NCBI RefSeq assembly: GCF_001545075.1
Contig: NZ_FCOB02000046.1
Span: 1 to 46,574, forward strand
Direction: 5' to 3'
Origin: Caballeronia ptereochthonis
Lineage (GTDB): Bacteria; Pseudomonadota; Gammaproteobacteria; Burkholderiales; Burkholderiaceae
Length of the DNA stretch: 46,574 bases
The notes under the pieces were generated by a model. The model worked only from the letters and a program-made list of their open reading frames with translations, did not search any database and was not told where the DNA came from. Position numbers and translations under genes: made by a program. This document shows, piece by piece, positions 18,932-28,250 of this stretch (position 1 is its first letter; each line of letters opens with the position of its first letter).

Positions 18932-19546
18932 TCAGTTCGCGGACTGAAACGGGAAGAAGGAAGGCGGCAACGCGCTGTCGTGACGCAGGCGCGGCCACTC
19001 GAAGTGAGGGCCGGGATCGGTCTTGCGGCCCGGCGCAATGTCGGAGTGCCCGGCCACCGCGTCGATCGGATAGCGCTTCACGACGATGCGCACGAGCGCG
19101 GCAAGCGCGGCGTATTGCGCGTCTTCGAAAGGCACGCGATCGCTGCCTTCGAGCTCGATGCCGATCGAGAAGTCGTTGCAGCGCTCGCGTCCGAAGAACG
19201 ACGAGACGCCTGCGTGCCACGCGCGTTCATCGCATGAGACGAACTGCTCGATCGTGCCGTCGCGGCGAATCACGAAGTGCGCCGACACGCGCATGCCGCG
19301 CAGATGATCGAAGTACGGATGCGCGTCGTGATCGAGCTGGTTGAGGAAGAAGTCCGCGATGGCGTTCGTCGTGAAGTCGTCGGGCGGCAGGCTGATGTTG
19401 TGCACGACGATGAGCGTCGGCACCGCGCTGTCCGGCCGCGCCTCGAAGTTCGGCGACGGCAGGCGCTTCGCGCTCGTGAGCCAGCCTTGCCCGTCGATGT
19501 GCGGATCGCGCGGCCTGCTGACCTGCGGGACGTGCAGGGTGTTCAT
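18932..19546 (-). CDS. ampD: 1,6-anhydro-N-acetylmuramyl-L-alanine amidase
   Basis: AmpD cleaves the lactyl-Ala bond of anhydro-muropeptides in the cytoplasm during peptidoglycan recycling. In many Gram-negatives it also controls beta-lactamase induction. The protein is 204 residues. Zinc ligands are predicted at His49 (LIVVHNISLPP), His167 (AVAGHSDIAPGRKTDPG) and Asp177. The GHSDIAPGRKxDPG segment is diagnostic of the family. The ATG at 19546 overlaps the upstream gene's stop by 4 bp (ATGA), so the two are coupled. Confidence 0.94.
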   Translation of the reverse strand: MNTLHVPQVSRPRDPHIDGQGWLTSAKRLPSPNFEARPDSAVPTLIVVHNISLPPDDFTTNAIADFFLNQLDHDAHPYFDHLRGMRVSAHFVIRRDGTIEQFVSCDERAWHAGVSSFFGRERCNDFSIGIELEGSDRVPFEDAQYAALAALVRIVVKRYPIDAVAGHSDIAPGRKTDPGPHFEWPRLRHDSALPPSFFPFQSAN

Positions 19547-19881
19547 CGGGCGTCGCGGCCGGTCGGGCGGCTCGCGTGAGCACGCGCGTGATCGGCGCAG
19601 CAGAAGCGCTCGCCCGCCACGACGATCGACTCGCTGCGCGGCGTGTGCACGCCGCATTGCGCGCAGCGGATGAGCGGGTCGGCGAGCTGCGGTGCGCTAT
19701 CCGTGGCGGCGCCATTGCCGTTGCGCGCGCGCCGCGCGCCGCTGGCGCCGCCGGCAGTCGCGCTGCCCGCCGTCCGGGCGTCGGATGCGTCGTGCGGCAC
19801 GCGCTCGTTCGCGCGGCGCAGCTTCTTCAGGAGCCACTGGCTCAGGAAGAACAGGACGATCAGGAAGAAGAAATTTCGCAT
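19543..19881 (-). CDS. PP0621 family protein
   Basis: A 112-residue protein with an N-terminal hydrophobic helix (MRNFFFLIVLFFLSQWLL). A low-complexity Ala/Gly/Arg linker follows, then a C-terminal cysteine-rich tail: IRCAQCGVHTPRSE and GERFCCADHARAH. The CxxC and CC/H residues look like a small zinc site. It matches the uncharacterised PP0621-type family usually found next to ampD. Membrane anchoring with a cytoplasmic zinc-binding tail is inferred. It overlaps ampD by 4 bp and lies 30 bp downstream of the cytochrome-assembly-type gene, so the three form one operon. Confidence 0.83.
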   Translation of the reverse strand: MRNFFFLIVLFFLSQWLLKKLRRANERVPHDASDARTAGSATAGGASGARRARNGNGAATDSAPQLADPLIRCAQCGVHTPRSESIVVAGERFCCADHARAHASRPTGRDAR

Positions 19882-19911
19882 CGGTTCAATGTCGGGTTGG
19901 AGTGCGCCCGC

Positions 19912-20823
19912 TCAGACGACCGCGCGATGCAGCAGCACTTCGAACACGAAGCGGCTGCCCACATACGCGAGCAGCAGCGCGGCGAACGAGGCCAGCACCC
20001 AGCGCAACGCGGCGCGTCCGCGCCAGCCGGAGAGGCGGCGCGCGGTGAGCAATGCGCCGAACATCAGCCAGGACAGGAAGGCGAACACGGTCTTGTGGTC
20101 GAAGCGCAGCGCACGATCGACCAGTTGCTCGTTGAACGCGATGCCCGACACGAGCGTGAGCGTGAGCAGCACGAAGCCCGCCGCGATCAGACGGAACAGC
20201 AGCTTTTCGAGGGTCAGGAGGGGCGGCAGCGTATCGAGCCAGCTCGCGAGCCAGCCATTGCCGGTATGACGCGTCGCCAGCCCGCGCATGCGCTGCAGAC
20301 GGCGCTCGAGCATCAGCATGAGCACGGCGTGCAGCGCGGCGATCGCAAAAAGCCCGTACGCGATATTGGCGATCAGGAAGTGCAGCTTGAACATCGGCGC
20401 GGCCGAATACGACAGCACGCGCACGCCGCCGAACACGAGTGGCAGCAGCGATGCGATGCACGCGAGCGGCAGCACGAGCAGACGCAGGCCGTCGAGCGGG
20501 AAGAAGAAGCTCTCGATCCAGTAGATGCCCGCGCCGAGCCAGAACATCGCGGAGAGCGCGAACGCGAAGCCGAAGATCATCGCGTTCTGGGGGAAGATCG
20601 TGGTGTGCAGGAGGACGCCGTGCACGAGCAACGCTATTAATAATAGAGCTCGACCGACGCCGCTCATTCCGGACGCCTTCGATTTCGGCGCCGGCGCCGT
20701 CGCAATGCCCGAAGGCACGCCCGCCAGCGCCGGCTCCACGGCCGTGTGACGATGCGCGCGCCAGCCCGCCACGGCGAGTCCGCCGTAGAGAAGCGCAGTG
20801 AGGGCATACAGTACAATATCCAT
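19912..20823 (-). CDS. CcsA/YpjD-like cytochrome c assembly family membrane protein
   Basis: A 303-residue polytopic protein with about eight hydrophobic segments. The region MFKLHFLIANIAYGLFAIAA and the later FDHKTVFAFLSWLMFGALL fit the HemX/CcsA-like cytochrome c assembly domain (YpjD group). His residues in LHF and DHK may be haem-related, but this is inference. It starts at 20823, divergent from ffh, and is the first gene of the operon with the PP0621 protein and ampD. Confidence 0.82.
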   Translation of the reverse strand: MDIVLYALTALLYGGLAVAGWRAHRHTAVEPALAGVPSGIATAPAPKSKASGMSGVGRALLLIALLVHGVLLHTTIFPQNAMIFGFAFALSAMFWLGAGIYWIESFFFPLDGLRLLVLPLACIASLLPLVFGGVRVLSYSAAPMFKLHFLIANIAYGLFAIAALHAVLMLMLERRLQRMRGLATRHTGNGWLASWLDTLPPLLTLEKLLFRLIAAGFVLLTLTLVSGIAFNEQLVDRALRFDHKTVFAFLSWLMFGALLTARRLSGWRGRAALRWVLASFAALLLAYVGSRFVFEVLLHRAVV

Positions 20824-20945
20824 GTTCGAAGTTTACACTAGGCCCCTGAATCGCGACGTTTTCCCCCTTGCGACAACGCGGGGCGGCGCGCGGGTCGGCG
20901 TATCAAATTGCGTTGAAAAAGGGCCGCATTCTCTACCGTTTCCCC

Positions 20946-22313
20946 ATGCTCGATAACCTCACTCAACGGATGGCGCGCGTCGTCAAGACGCTGCGCGGCG
21001 AGGCCCGGCTCACCGAGGCCAACACGCAGGAGATGCTGCGCGAGGTGCGTCTCGCGCTGCTCGAAGCGGACGTGGCGCTGCCGGTCGTGCGCGAATTCAT
21101 CGCGAAGGTGAAGGAAAAGGCGCTCGGCGAGGAAGTGCTCTCGAGCCTGTCGCCGGGTCAGGCGCTCGTCGGCGTCGTGCAGAAAGAACTGACGGCCGTG
21201 ATCGGCGGCGATTACGAAGGCAAGGCCGCCGAACTGAATCTCGCCGTCGCGCCGCCTGCGGTCATCCTGATGGCGGGTCTCCAGGGCGCGGGTAAGACGA
21301 CCACCACCGGCAAGCTCGCGAAGCTGCTGCGCGAGAAGCAGAAGAAGAAGGTGCTCACGGTTTCCGTCGACGTGTACCGCCCCGCCGCCATCCGTCAGCT
21401 GCAGACGGTGACCGAGCAGGTCGGCGCGGATTTCTTCCCGTCGGAGCCGAACCAGAAGCCCGCGGACATCGCGCGCGCGGCGATCGACTGGGCGAAGCGT
21501 CATTATCACGACGTCGTGATCGTCGATACGGCCGGCCGTCTCGGCATCGACGAAGCGATGATGAACGAGATCAGCGAGCTGCACGCACTGCTCAAGCCCG
21601 CTGAAACGCTCTTCGTCGTCGATGCCATGCTGGGGCAGGACGCCGTCAACACCGCGAAGGCGTTCAACGACGCGCTGCCGCTCACCGGCGTCGTGCTCAC
21701 CAAGCTCGACGGCGATTCGCGCGGCGGCGCGGCGCTCTCCGTGCGCCACGTCACCGGCAAGCCGATCAAGTTCGTCGGCGTCGCGGAAAAGCTGGACGGC
21801 CTCGAAGTCTTCCATCCGGATCGCATGGCGAACCGGATTCTCGGCATGGGCGACATCATGGCGCTCGTCGAGGAAGCGCAGCGCGGCGTCGACCAGCAGG
21901 CCGCGCAGAAGCTCGCCGATAAGGTCAAGAAAGGCGGCGACTTCGACCTGAACGACTTCAAGGCGCAGCTCGCGCAGATGAAGAACATGGGCGGCCTCTC
22001 GTCGCTCATGGACAAGCTGCCCGCGCAGTTCCAGCAGGCGGCGCAAGGCGCGGACATGAACAATGCCGAAAAGCAGATGCGCCGCATGGAAGGCATCATC
22101 AATTCGATGACGCTGGCGGAGCGCGCCAAGCCCGAGCTCATCAAGGCCGCGCGCAAGCGCCGCATCGCGGCGGGCGCGGGCGTGCACGTTCAGGAAGTGA
22201 ACCGCATGCTCAATCAGTACGAGCAGATGCGCGGCATGATGAAGAAGCTCAAGGGCGGCAACCTGCAGAAGATGATGCGCGGCATGAAGGGCATGCTGCC
22301 CGGCATGCGCTGA
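20946..22313 (+). CDS. ffh: Signal recognition particle protein Ffh
   Basis: Ffh is the SRP54 GTPase that binds 4.5S RNA and signal sequences and delivers ribosomes to FtsY at the membrane. The 455-residue protein starts MLDNLTQRMARVVKTLRGEA, the N domain. The G domain has Walker A GLQGAGKTTTTGKLA (near residue 110), DTAGRL, and TKLDGDSRGGAA. The Met-rich M domain, ending MMRGMKGMLPGMR, binds RNA and signal peptides. The ATG at 20946 gives the family length. The 26 codons upstream are non-conserved. Confidence 0.97.
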   Translation: MLDNLTQRMARVVKTLRGEARLTEANTQEMLREVRLALLEADVALPVVREFIAKVKEKALGEEVLSSLSPGQALVGVVQKELTAVIGGDYEGKAAELNLAVAPPAVILMAGLQGAGKTTTTGKLAKLLREKQKKKVLTVSVDVYRPAAIRQLQTVTEQVGADFFPSEPNQKPADIARAAIDWAKRHYHDVVIVDTAGRLGIDEAMMNEISELHALLKPAETLFVVDAMLGQDAVNTAKAFNDALPLTGVVLTKLDGDSRGGAALSVRHVTGKPIKFVGVAEKLDGLEVFHPDRMANRILGMGDIMALVEEAQRGVDQQAAQKLADKVKKGGDFDLNDFKAQLAQMKNMGGLSSLMDKLPAQFQQAAQGADMNNAEKQMRRMEGIINSMTLAERAKPELIKAARKRRIAAGAGVHVQEVNRMLNQYEQMRGMMKKLKGGNLQKMMRGMKGMLPGMR

Positions 22314-22326
22314 TCGCAGCCCCCGG

Positions 22327-22372
22327 ACCCGCGTTTTCCCGCGTCGCCCGACGCGAAGGAAACGCGGGTTTA
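22327..22372 (+). terminator. Hairpin after ffh
   Basis: ACCCGCGTTT (22327-22336) pairs with 22360-22369. An inner stem CGCGTC-GCCC-GACGCG sits at the apex. The T-run after it is short, so termination may be partial. Confidence 0.6.
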
Positions 22373-22435
22373 TCATATGGCGCACGCCGCCGTTTTTTTC
22401 CACACTAAGAAGTCAGCCTCTCCCCCGCTTTCCCT

Positions 22436-22987
22436 ATGAATCGCGAAGAAGCTCTCCATATTTTCAGCCACTCCGAAGAGATCGTGTCGGCTGACGAAGT
22501 CAACGCATCGATCGGCAAGATGGCCGCGGCCATCAAGGCAGCGACGAAAGACGACTTCCCGCTCGTGCTCTCGGTCATGGGGGGCGCGGCCGTGTTCACC
22601 GGCATGCTGCTGCCGCATCTGGATTTCCCGCTCGAGTTCGATTACATCCACCTGACGCGCTACCGCAACGCCATCAAGGGCGGCAGCGAGATGCAATGGC
22701 GCGTGGCGCCGGCGGAATCGGTAAAGGATCGCGTGGTGCTCGTGCTCGACGACATCCTCGACGAAGGCGAGACGATGGCCGCGATCCGCGACCGCATCAT
22801 GGCGATGGGAGCGAAGACGTTCCTGTCGGCGGTGCTGTGCGAGAAGATCATCCCGAAGGCGAAGCCGCTGCGTCCGGATTTCTGCGGGTTCGAGGTGCCG
22901 GATCGTTACGTGTTCGGCTGCGGGATGGATGCCAAGGGTTACTGGCGCAATCTGCCGACGATCCGCGCGCTGACCGAAGGCGCCTGA
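22436..22987 (+). CDS. Hypoxanthine/guanine phosphoribosyltransferase
   Basis: This 183-residue type I phosphoribosyltransferase converts hypoxanthine or guanine to IMP or GMP with PRPP (purine salvage). The PRPP-binding motif VLVLDDILDEGETM is near residues 101-114. The flexible-loop region (HLTRYRN) and the C-terminal hood (DAKGYWRNLPTIRAL) are present. The base preference is inferred from overall similarity to the HGPRT-like branch of Burkholderiaceae. The gene lies 122 bp after ffh, with a hairpin between, and is closed by a strong terminator. Confidence 0.88.
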   Translation: MNREEALHIFSHSEEIVSADEVNASIGKMAAAIKAATKDDFPLVLSVMGGAAVFTGMLLPHLDFPLEFDYIHLTRYRNAIKGGSEMQWRVAPAESVKDRVVLVLDDILDEGETMAAIRDRIMAMGAKTFLSAVLCEKIIPKAKPLRPDFCGFEVPDRYVFGCGMDAKGYWRNLPTIRALTEGA

Positions 22988-23007
22988 GCGTTCCCCGATG
23001 CGACATG

Positions 23008-23034
23008 AAAAAAGCGGCCTCGGCCGCTTTTTTT
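23008..23034. terminator. Bidirectional terminator between the phosphoribosyltransferase and marC-like gene
   Basis: AAAAAAGCGGCC (23008-23019) pairs perfectly with GGCCGCTTTTTT (23022-23033). A T-run follows the stem on both strands. It serves two convergent genes. Confidence 0.92.
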
Positions 23035-23632
23035 ACAGCTGATGCACGAAAGTGCGTATTCCCGTGAGCATCATCTCCACCGAAATCGCCACGAGCACGA
23101 GTCCCATCAACCGCTCGAAGGCCGTGACCGCGCGCTCGCCGAGCCACTGCTGAATCTTCTCCGCGAGAATCAGCACGATCGCGCAGACGATCATGGTGAT
23201 CGTCAGCGCGCCGATCCACTCCAGCATCTTGCCGGGCGCCTGCGAAGTCAGCAGCATGACCGTCGCAAGCGCGGAAGGCCCGGCCAGCGCCGGAATCGCG
23301 AGCGGCACGATGAGCGGCTCGCCGCCGCGCGAGTCGCCGCCCATCGGGCCATCGGGATGCGGGAAGATCATCCGCAGCGCGATCAGGAACAGCACGATCC
23401 CGCCGCCGATGCGCAGCGACAGATCCGTGAGATTCATCGCGCGCAGGAAGCGGTCGCCCGCCAGCATGAACACCAGCAGGATGACGAAGGCGATCGCCAC
23501 TTCCCGCAGGATCACGACGCGGCGCCGCTCCTTCGCGACGCCGCGCAGCGCGTTGATGAAGATCGGAATGTTGCCGAGCGGATCGGTGATCAGCAGCAGC
23601 AGGATCGTCGCCGACAGGAAGTTGTACTGCAT
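23033..23632 (-). CDS. MarC family integral membrane protein
   Basis: A 199-residue protein with about six transmembrane helices. It opens MQYNFLSATILLLLITDPLGNIPIF, where DPLGN is the signature of the MarC/NAAT family. The second half repeats the pattern (LAIPALAGPSALATVMLL). MarC was once linked to multiple antibiotic resistance, but its function is unsettled and transport is inferred only from family. Its ATG shares one base with the proS stop (TAATG), so it is translationally coupled to proS. Confidence 0.9.
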   Translation of the reverse strand: MQYNFLSATILLLLITDPLGNIPIFINALRGVAKERRRVVILREVAIAFVILLVFMLAGDRFLRAMNLTDLSLRIGGGIVLFLIALRMIFPHPDGPMGGDSRGGEPLIVPLAIPALAGPSALATVMLLTSQAPGKMLEWIGALTITMIVCAIVLILAEKIQQWLGERAVTAFERLMGLVLVAISVEMMLTGIRTFVHQL

Positions 23633-25368
23633 TACTTCCCGAGCGCGGCCCGCACCTTGCCCGTCACCACGTTCGCCGCTTCTTCGACCGGCAGCAGCGT
23701 CGCCTCGGTATCGCGGCGGCCCTGATATTCGAGCTTGCCTTCCTTCAGCCCGCGATCGCCGATCACGATGCGATGCGGCACGCCGATCAGCTCCCAATCC
23801 GCGAACATCACGCCGGGACGCTCGCCGCGATCGTCGAGGATCACGTCGATGCCCGCTTCCTGCAGCGTCGCGTAGAGCTTGTCGGCCTGCTCGCGCACGG
23901 CCTCGCTGCGGTCATAGCCCATCGGACAGATCACGACTTCGAACGGCGCGATGGCTTCCGGCCAGATGATGCCGCGATCGTCGAAGTTCTGTTCGATCGC
24001 GGCGCCCAGCACGCGCGTCACGCCGATGCCGTAGCAGCCCATCTGCATCGGCGCGGGCTTACCGTTTTCGTCGAGATAGGTCGCGCCCATCGCGTCGGAG
24101 TACTTCGTGCCGAGCTGGAACACGTGGCCCACTTCGATGCCGCGGCAGATTTCGAGCGTGCCACGGCCGTCCGGCGACGGATCGCCCGCGACGACATTGC
24201 GGATATCCGCCACTTCCGGCTCGGGCAGATCGCGGCCCCAGTTCACGCCGGTCGTGTGGTAATCGACCTCGTTCGTGCCGACGACGAAATCGCTCATGTT
24301 CGCGACCGTGCGGTCCGCGATCACGCGCACCGGCTTCTTCGTGCCGATCGGGCCGAGATAGCCCGGCGGCGTGCCGAACCATTCGATGATCTCGGCTTCC
24401 GTCGCGAAACGGTAGCCCTTCAGACCCGGCAGCTTGCCCGTCTTGATGTCGTTGAGCGAATGGTCGCCGCGCAGCATCAGCAGCCAGATGGTCGGCTCGG
24501 CGCCTTCGTTGTCCGTCGCCAGGACGATCGACTTGATGGTTCGCTCGAGCGGAATGTTCAAGAGTTGCGCGACCGCCTCGCATTTCGCGGCGCCCGGCGT
24601 CGGCGTCTTCTTCAGCTCCTCGGTCGGTGCGGCGCGCTTTTCGATGAGCGGCAGCGCATCGGCAGCCTCGACGTTCGCCGCGAAGTCCGAGTTCGGGCAA
24701 TAGGCGATGTCGTCCTCGCCCGTATCGGCGATCACGTGGAACTCATGCGAGCCGCTGCCGCCGATGGAGCCGTTGTCCGCCGCGACGGCGCGGAACTCGA
24801 GGCCGATGCGCGTGAAGATGCGCACGTAGGCGTCGTACATCTTCCGGTACGACTCGGCGAGGCCGTCGAGGTCCTTATCGAAGGAGTACGCGTCCTTCAT
24901 GATGAACTCGCGGCCGCGCATCACGCCGAAGCGCGGACGGATCTCGTCGCGGAACTTCGTCTGGATCTGGTAGAAGTTGACCGGCAACTGGCGATAGCTC
25001 TTGATCTCGCGGCGCGCGATGTCGGTGACGACTTCCTCGTGCGTCGGGCCCATCACGAAATCGCGCTCGTGGCGATCCTTGAAGCGCAGCAGTTCCGGGC
25101 CGTATTGCTCCCAGCGGCCCGACTCCTGCCAGAGCTCGGCGGGCTGCACGGCGGGCATCAGAAGTTCGAGCGCGCCCGCGCGATTCATCTCTTCACGCAC
25201 GATGGCTTCGACCTTGCGCACCGAGCGCAGGCCGATCGGCATGTAATCGTAGATACCGCCCGCGACGCGGCGGATCATGCCGGCGCGCATCATCAGCTTG
25301 TGGCTGACGATCTCGGCGTCGGCGGGAGCTTCCTTGAGGGTGCCGATGAAGAAACGGGATGCTTTCAT
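23632..25368 (-). CDS. proS: Prolyl-tRNA synthetase
   Basis: This class II aminoacyl-tRNA synthetase charges tRNA-Pro. At 578 residues it is the bacterial type with the editing insertion. The N-terminus is MKASRFFIGTLKEAPADAEI. Class II motif 2 includes KFRDEIRPRFGVMRGREFIMKDAYSF (about 137-162), and the YbaK-like editing domain occupies the middle. Motif 3 contains GCYGIGVTRVLGAAIEQ, followed by the anticodon-binding domain. tRNA-Pro(CGG), one of its substrates, lies about 6 kb downstream. It forms an operon with the marC-like gene. Confidence 0.97.
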   Translation of the reverse strand: MKASRFFIGTLKEAPADAEIVSHKLMMRAGMIRRVAGGIYDYMPIGLRSVRKVEAIVREEMNRAGALELLMPAVQPAELWQESGRWEQYGPELLRFKDRHERDFVMGPTHEEVVTDIARREIKSYRQLPVNFYQIQTKFRDEIRPRFGVMRGREFIMKDAYSFDKDLDGLAESYRKMYDAYVRIFTRIGLEFRAVAADNGSIGGSGSHEFHVIADTGEDDIAYCPNSDFAANVEAADALPLIEKRAAPTEELKKTPTPGAAKCEAVAQLLNIPLERTIKSIVLATDNEGAEPTIWLLMLRGDHSLNDIKTGKLPGLKGYRFATEAEIIEWFGTPPGYLGPIGTKKPVRVIADRTVANMSDFVVGTNEVDYHTTGVNWGRDLPEPEVADIRNVVAGDPSPDGRGTLEICRGIEVGHVFQLGTKYSDAMGATYLDENGKPAPMQMGCYGIGVTRVLGAAIEQNFDDRGIIWPEAIAPFEVVICPMGYDRSEAVREQADKLYATLQEAGIDVILDDRGERPGVMFADWELIGVPHRIVIGDRGLKEGKLEYQGRRDTEATLLPVEEAANVVTGKVRAALGK

Positions 25369-25607
25369 TCAAATTTTCCAAAAGCGGCGCGCGCTTCAGT
25401 GCTCGATGAGCGCCGGAGCAGGCGAAACGAAGGTGAACGACGGAAACGGTCGACGGCTTTGCACGGGGCCAGAGTAAGCGTTCATTCCGGCCGGCAGACA
25501 GAAGATTTTGCCGCCTTCCCGGTTGTCTGGCAAAGAGTCTTGACTCCGGCCCGGCATTCATGCCCCGAATTGGGGTTCCTGCCGGTGCGCGGGGCTCGTT
25601 AACTGTT

Positions 25608-25613
25608 TATAAT
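25608..25613 (+). promoter_or_regulatory. -10 box of rppH
   Basis: A perfect TATAAT lies 34 bp before the rppH ATG. No matching -35 box is evident at 16-18 bp. The divergent proS promoter is expected in the same AT-rich stretch. Confidence 0.55.
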
Positions 25614-25646
25614 CAAAGCAATTTTAAAGGATTCAAAGGTGGTTGT

Positions 25647-26300
25647 ATGCTGGATCGTGAAGGCTTTCGCCCGAACGTCGGCATCATCCTCTTGAACGCG
25701 CGCAACGAAGTGTTTTGGGGTAAGCGGCTGCGTGAACATTCCTGGCAGTTTCCGCAAGGGGGTATCAAATACGGCGAGACCCCCGTGCAAGCGATGTATC
25801 GGGAGTTACACGAAGAAACCGGCCTGCTTCCGGAGCACGTGAAAGTTGTAGGTCGCACGCGCGACTGGCTGCGTTATGAGGTGCCGGACAAGTTCATCAA
25901 GCGCGAGGTGCGCGGACATTATCGCGGTCAGAAACAGATCTGGTTTCTGCTGCGCATGGTGGGACGCGATTGCGACATCTGTCTGCGCGCGACGGACCAT
26001 CCGGAGTTCGATGCCTGGCGCTGGAACGAGTATTGGGTGCCGCTCGATGCGGTCATCGAGTTCAAGCGCGACGTTTATCAACTGGCTCTGAGCGAGCTGT
26101 CCCGGTTCCTGCGGCGAACCAACTCCCGCGGCGATCGCGGCGAGCGAGCCGCGCATCACGGACCGCGCTATCCGCGCATGGTCCAGACGATGACGATCGA
26201 AGCACCTCCTGTTACTGCCTCCGGCGCGGCAGTTCAGGCAGAATGCACGGTCAGCGAAGAAGTGCAGGTGATCGCGCAGCAGCGTTCATCGTGCGACTGA
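25647..26300 (+). CDS. rppH: RNA pyrophosphohydrolase
   Basis: RppH removes pyrophosphate from 5'-triphosphate mRNAs and so triggers RNase E-dependent decay. The protein is 217 residues. The N-terminus MLDREGFRPNVGIILLN is typical. The Nudix box spans about 38-60 (GGIKYGETPVQAMYRELHEE), with the EE metal ligands intact. The core ends near residue 160. The last 55 residues are a poorly conserved tail usual in beta-proteobacteria. The ATG at 25647 is preceded by AAAGGTGG. Confidence 0.94.
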   Translation: MLDREGFRPNVGIILLNARNEVFWGKRLREHSWQFPQGGIKYGETPVQAMYRELHEETGLLPEHVKVVGRTRDWLRYEVPDKFIKREVRGHYRGQKQIWFLLRMVGRDCDICLRATDHPEFDAWRWNEYWVPLDAVIEFKRDVYQLALSELSRFLRRTNSRGDRGERAAHHGPRYPRMVQTMTIEAPPVTASGAAVQAECTVSEEVQVIAQQRSSCD

Positions 26301-26442
26301 GTTCCTCGGTCCTTCGCACACTTTGACACTCAGCATTCGGAGCGGTGGCACGGCGAAATTCTTGCCGTGCCATTTCGTCTTTTGCCCTTTGTCGCCGGGC
26401 GGGCGCCCGAAGCCCCGCGCGCATGTTTCCGGGAAGACCCAA

Positions 26443-27012
26443 TTGAAAGTGAATGCCTCACTCGCGGTAATCGCCGCATCCGCGGCGGCGCTGGCCGTGC
26501 TCGCCGGATGTTCCAGTTCCAAGGCGCCGTCCAGTCAGGACGACGGCGTGTTCACCTACCTGCTCGACCGCAAGCCGAACTGGACCGAAGAGAAGATCGA
26601 GACGCTGCCGCCGCTGCCTCAAGCGTCGAATCTGCTGCCCTTCAGCGTCTCGCAGAACACGCCGCTCACGTTCGCGGTCGACAAGACAACGCTTACCGTC
26701 GGCAAGGATGGCGTCGTGCGCTACGTGATCGTCGTGACGAGCCCGGCGGGTGCGCGCAACGTCAACTACGAGGGCATTCGCTGCGATACCTACGAATGGC
26801 GCCGCTACGCCAGCATCAACGACGACCAGAACGGCTGGGATCAAGGCGTCGCGTTCGATTTCAGGCGCATCGAGAACGGCGAGTTGAACGCGTATCAGGC
26901 GGCGCTCTATCAGGATTACTTCTGCACGAGCAAGCTGCCGGTGGGTACGGCCAAGCAGATCGTGAACAACATCCAGTACAGGCGCACGCAGAGCTCGATC
27001 AACGTGCGCTGA
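26443..27012 (+). CDS. CNP1-like family lipoprotein
   Basis: The predicted 189-residue protein has a signal peptide with a lipobox (AVLAGCSSS) followed by a CNP1-like domain (WTEEKIETLPPLPQ, NYEGIRCDTYEWRRYASIND). The family is named after a cryptic neisserial protein and has no assigned biochemistry. The start is uncertain. I prefer the TTG at 26443 with GGAAGA upstream, because it puts the signal peptide at the very N-terminus. A GTG at 26449 is also possible, and the ATG at 26323 would add 40 unlikely residues. A strong terminator follows. Confidence 0.8.
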   Translation: MKVNASLAVIAASAAALAVLAGCSSSKAPSSQDDGVFTYLLDRKPNWTEEKIETLPPLPQASNLLPFSVSQNTPLTFAVDKTTLTVGKDGVVRYVIVVTSPAGARNVNYEGIRCDTYEWRRYASINDDQNGWDQGVAFDFRRIENGELNAYQAALYQDYFCTSKLPVGTAKQIVNNIQYRRTQSSINVR

Positions 27013-27033
27013 CGCGGCTTTCGCCGTGAAAGA

Positions 27034-27072
27034 AAGCCCGCTGGCCGTGCGGCTCAGCGGGCTTTTTCTTTT
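27034..27072 (+). terminator. Terminator of the CNP1-like gene
   Basis: AAGCCCGCTG (27034-27043) pairs with CAGCGGGCTT (27055-27064), followed by TTTCTTTTT. It lies between convergent genes and may also work for proB, though the minus-strand T-run is weaker. Confidence 0.88.
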
Positions 27073-27083
27073 TGCTCCGTGGC

Positions 27084-28202
27084 TCAGACGAGCACGAGAT
27101 TGTCGCGATGGATCAGTTCGGGCTCGAGCATGTAGCCGAGCACGCTCTCGATCTCGCCGCTCGGCCGTCGATGGATCAGCCGCGCCTCCGAGCTGCTGTA
27201 GTTCGTGATGCCGCGCGCCACCTCTTGCCCCAGATTGTTGATGCAGGCAATGACCTCGCCGCGATCGAACGCGCCCTTCACGTCGATCACGCCGATCGGC
27301 AACAGGCTCTTGCCGTCCGCGGTGAGCTTGTGCACCGCGCCGTCGTCGATCACGACATGTCCGCGCACTTGCAGGTGATCCGCCATCCATTGCTTGCGCG
27401 CCGCCATGCGCGCCGTGCGCGCGACGAGCTGCGTGCCGATCATCTCACCCGACGCCAGACGCGTGAGCACGTCGGCCTCCCGGCCGCTCGCGATCACCGT
27501 GTTCGCGCCGCTATGCGCCGCGCGCTTCGCCGCGAGAATCTTGGTCAGCATGCCGCCGCGTCCGAGGCTCGAGCCCGCGCCGCCCGCCATCGCCTCCAGT
27601 TCGGGCGTGCCGGCATCGGCCTGCTCGACGAGCGTCGCGTTCGGGTCCTTGCGCGGATCGGCGGTGAACAGGCCGCGCTGATCGGTGAGAATGACGAGCG
27701 CATCGCCCTCGATCAGGTTGGCCACCAGCGCGCCGAGCGTGTCGTTGTCGCCGAACTTGATTTCGTCGGTGATGACGGTGTCGTTTTCGTTGATGATCGG
27801 CACCGCGCCCAGACGCAGCAGCGTGAGCAGCGTCGAGCGCGCGTTGAGATAGCGTTCGCGATCGGCCAGGTCGGCGTGCGTGAGCAGAATCTGTGCGGTG
27901 CGGATGCCGTGCGCGCCGAAGCTGCTTTCATAGACCTGCGCGAGGCCCATCTGTCCGACGGCCGCGGCCGCCTGCAGTTCGTCGATCTCGCGCGGCCGCT
28001 TGTTCCAGCCGAGCCGATGGATGCCCTCCGCGATCGCCCCCGAGCTCACGAGCACGACTTCCTTGCCCTGCCCGCGCAGCGCCGCGATCTGCGACGCCCA
28101 GCGACCGATGGCCGCATGATCGAGCCCGCGCCCGTCGTTGGTGACGAGGCTGGACCCCACTTTCACTACGATTCGCTTTGCAGCGGCGATGACCGAACGC
28201 AT
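27084..28202 (-). CDS. proB: Glutamate 5-kinase
   Basis: ProB phosphorylates L-glutamate in the first step of proline synthesis and is feedback-inhibited by proline. The 372-residue protein has the amino-acid kinase N-terminus RIVVKVGSSLVTN and the VSSGAIAEG loop. The substrate/ATP region includes NENDTVITDEIKFGDNDTL and LGRGGMLTKILAAKRA. A C-terminal PUA domain begins near residue 280. It lies downstream of obgE on the same strand with a 48-bp gap, the arrangement rplU-rpmA-obgE-proB common in beta-proteobacteria. Confidence 0.96.
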   Translation of the reverse strand: MRSVIAAAKRIVVKVGSSLVTNDGRGLDHAAIGRWASQIAALRGQGKEVVLVSSGAIAEGIHRLGWNKRPREIDELQAAAAVGQMGLAQVYESSFGAHGIRTAQILLTHADLADRERYLNARSTLLTLLRLGAVPIINENDTVITDEIKFGDNDTLGALVANLIEGDALVILTDQRGLFTADPRKDPNATLVEQADAGTPELEAMAGGAGSSLGRGGMLTKILAAKRAAHSGANTVIASGREADVLTRLASGEMIGTQLVARTARMAARKQWMADHLQVRGHVVIDDGAVHKLTADGKSLLPIGVIDVKGAFDRGEVIACINNLGQEVARGITNYSSSEARLIHRRPSGEIESVLGYMLEPELIHRDNLVLV

Positions 28203-28250
28203 CGTGCGCTTTCTCCTCGGGTGTCGCGGCCCGCTTTGACGGGCGCGTCG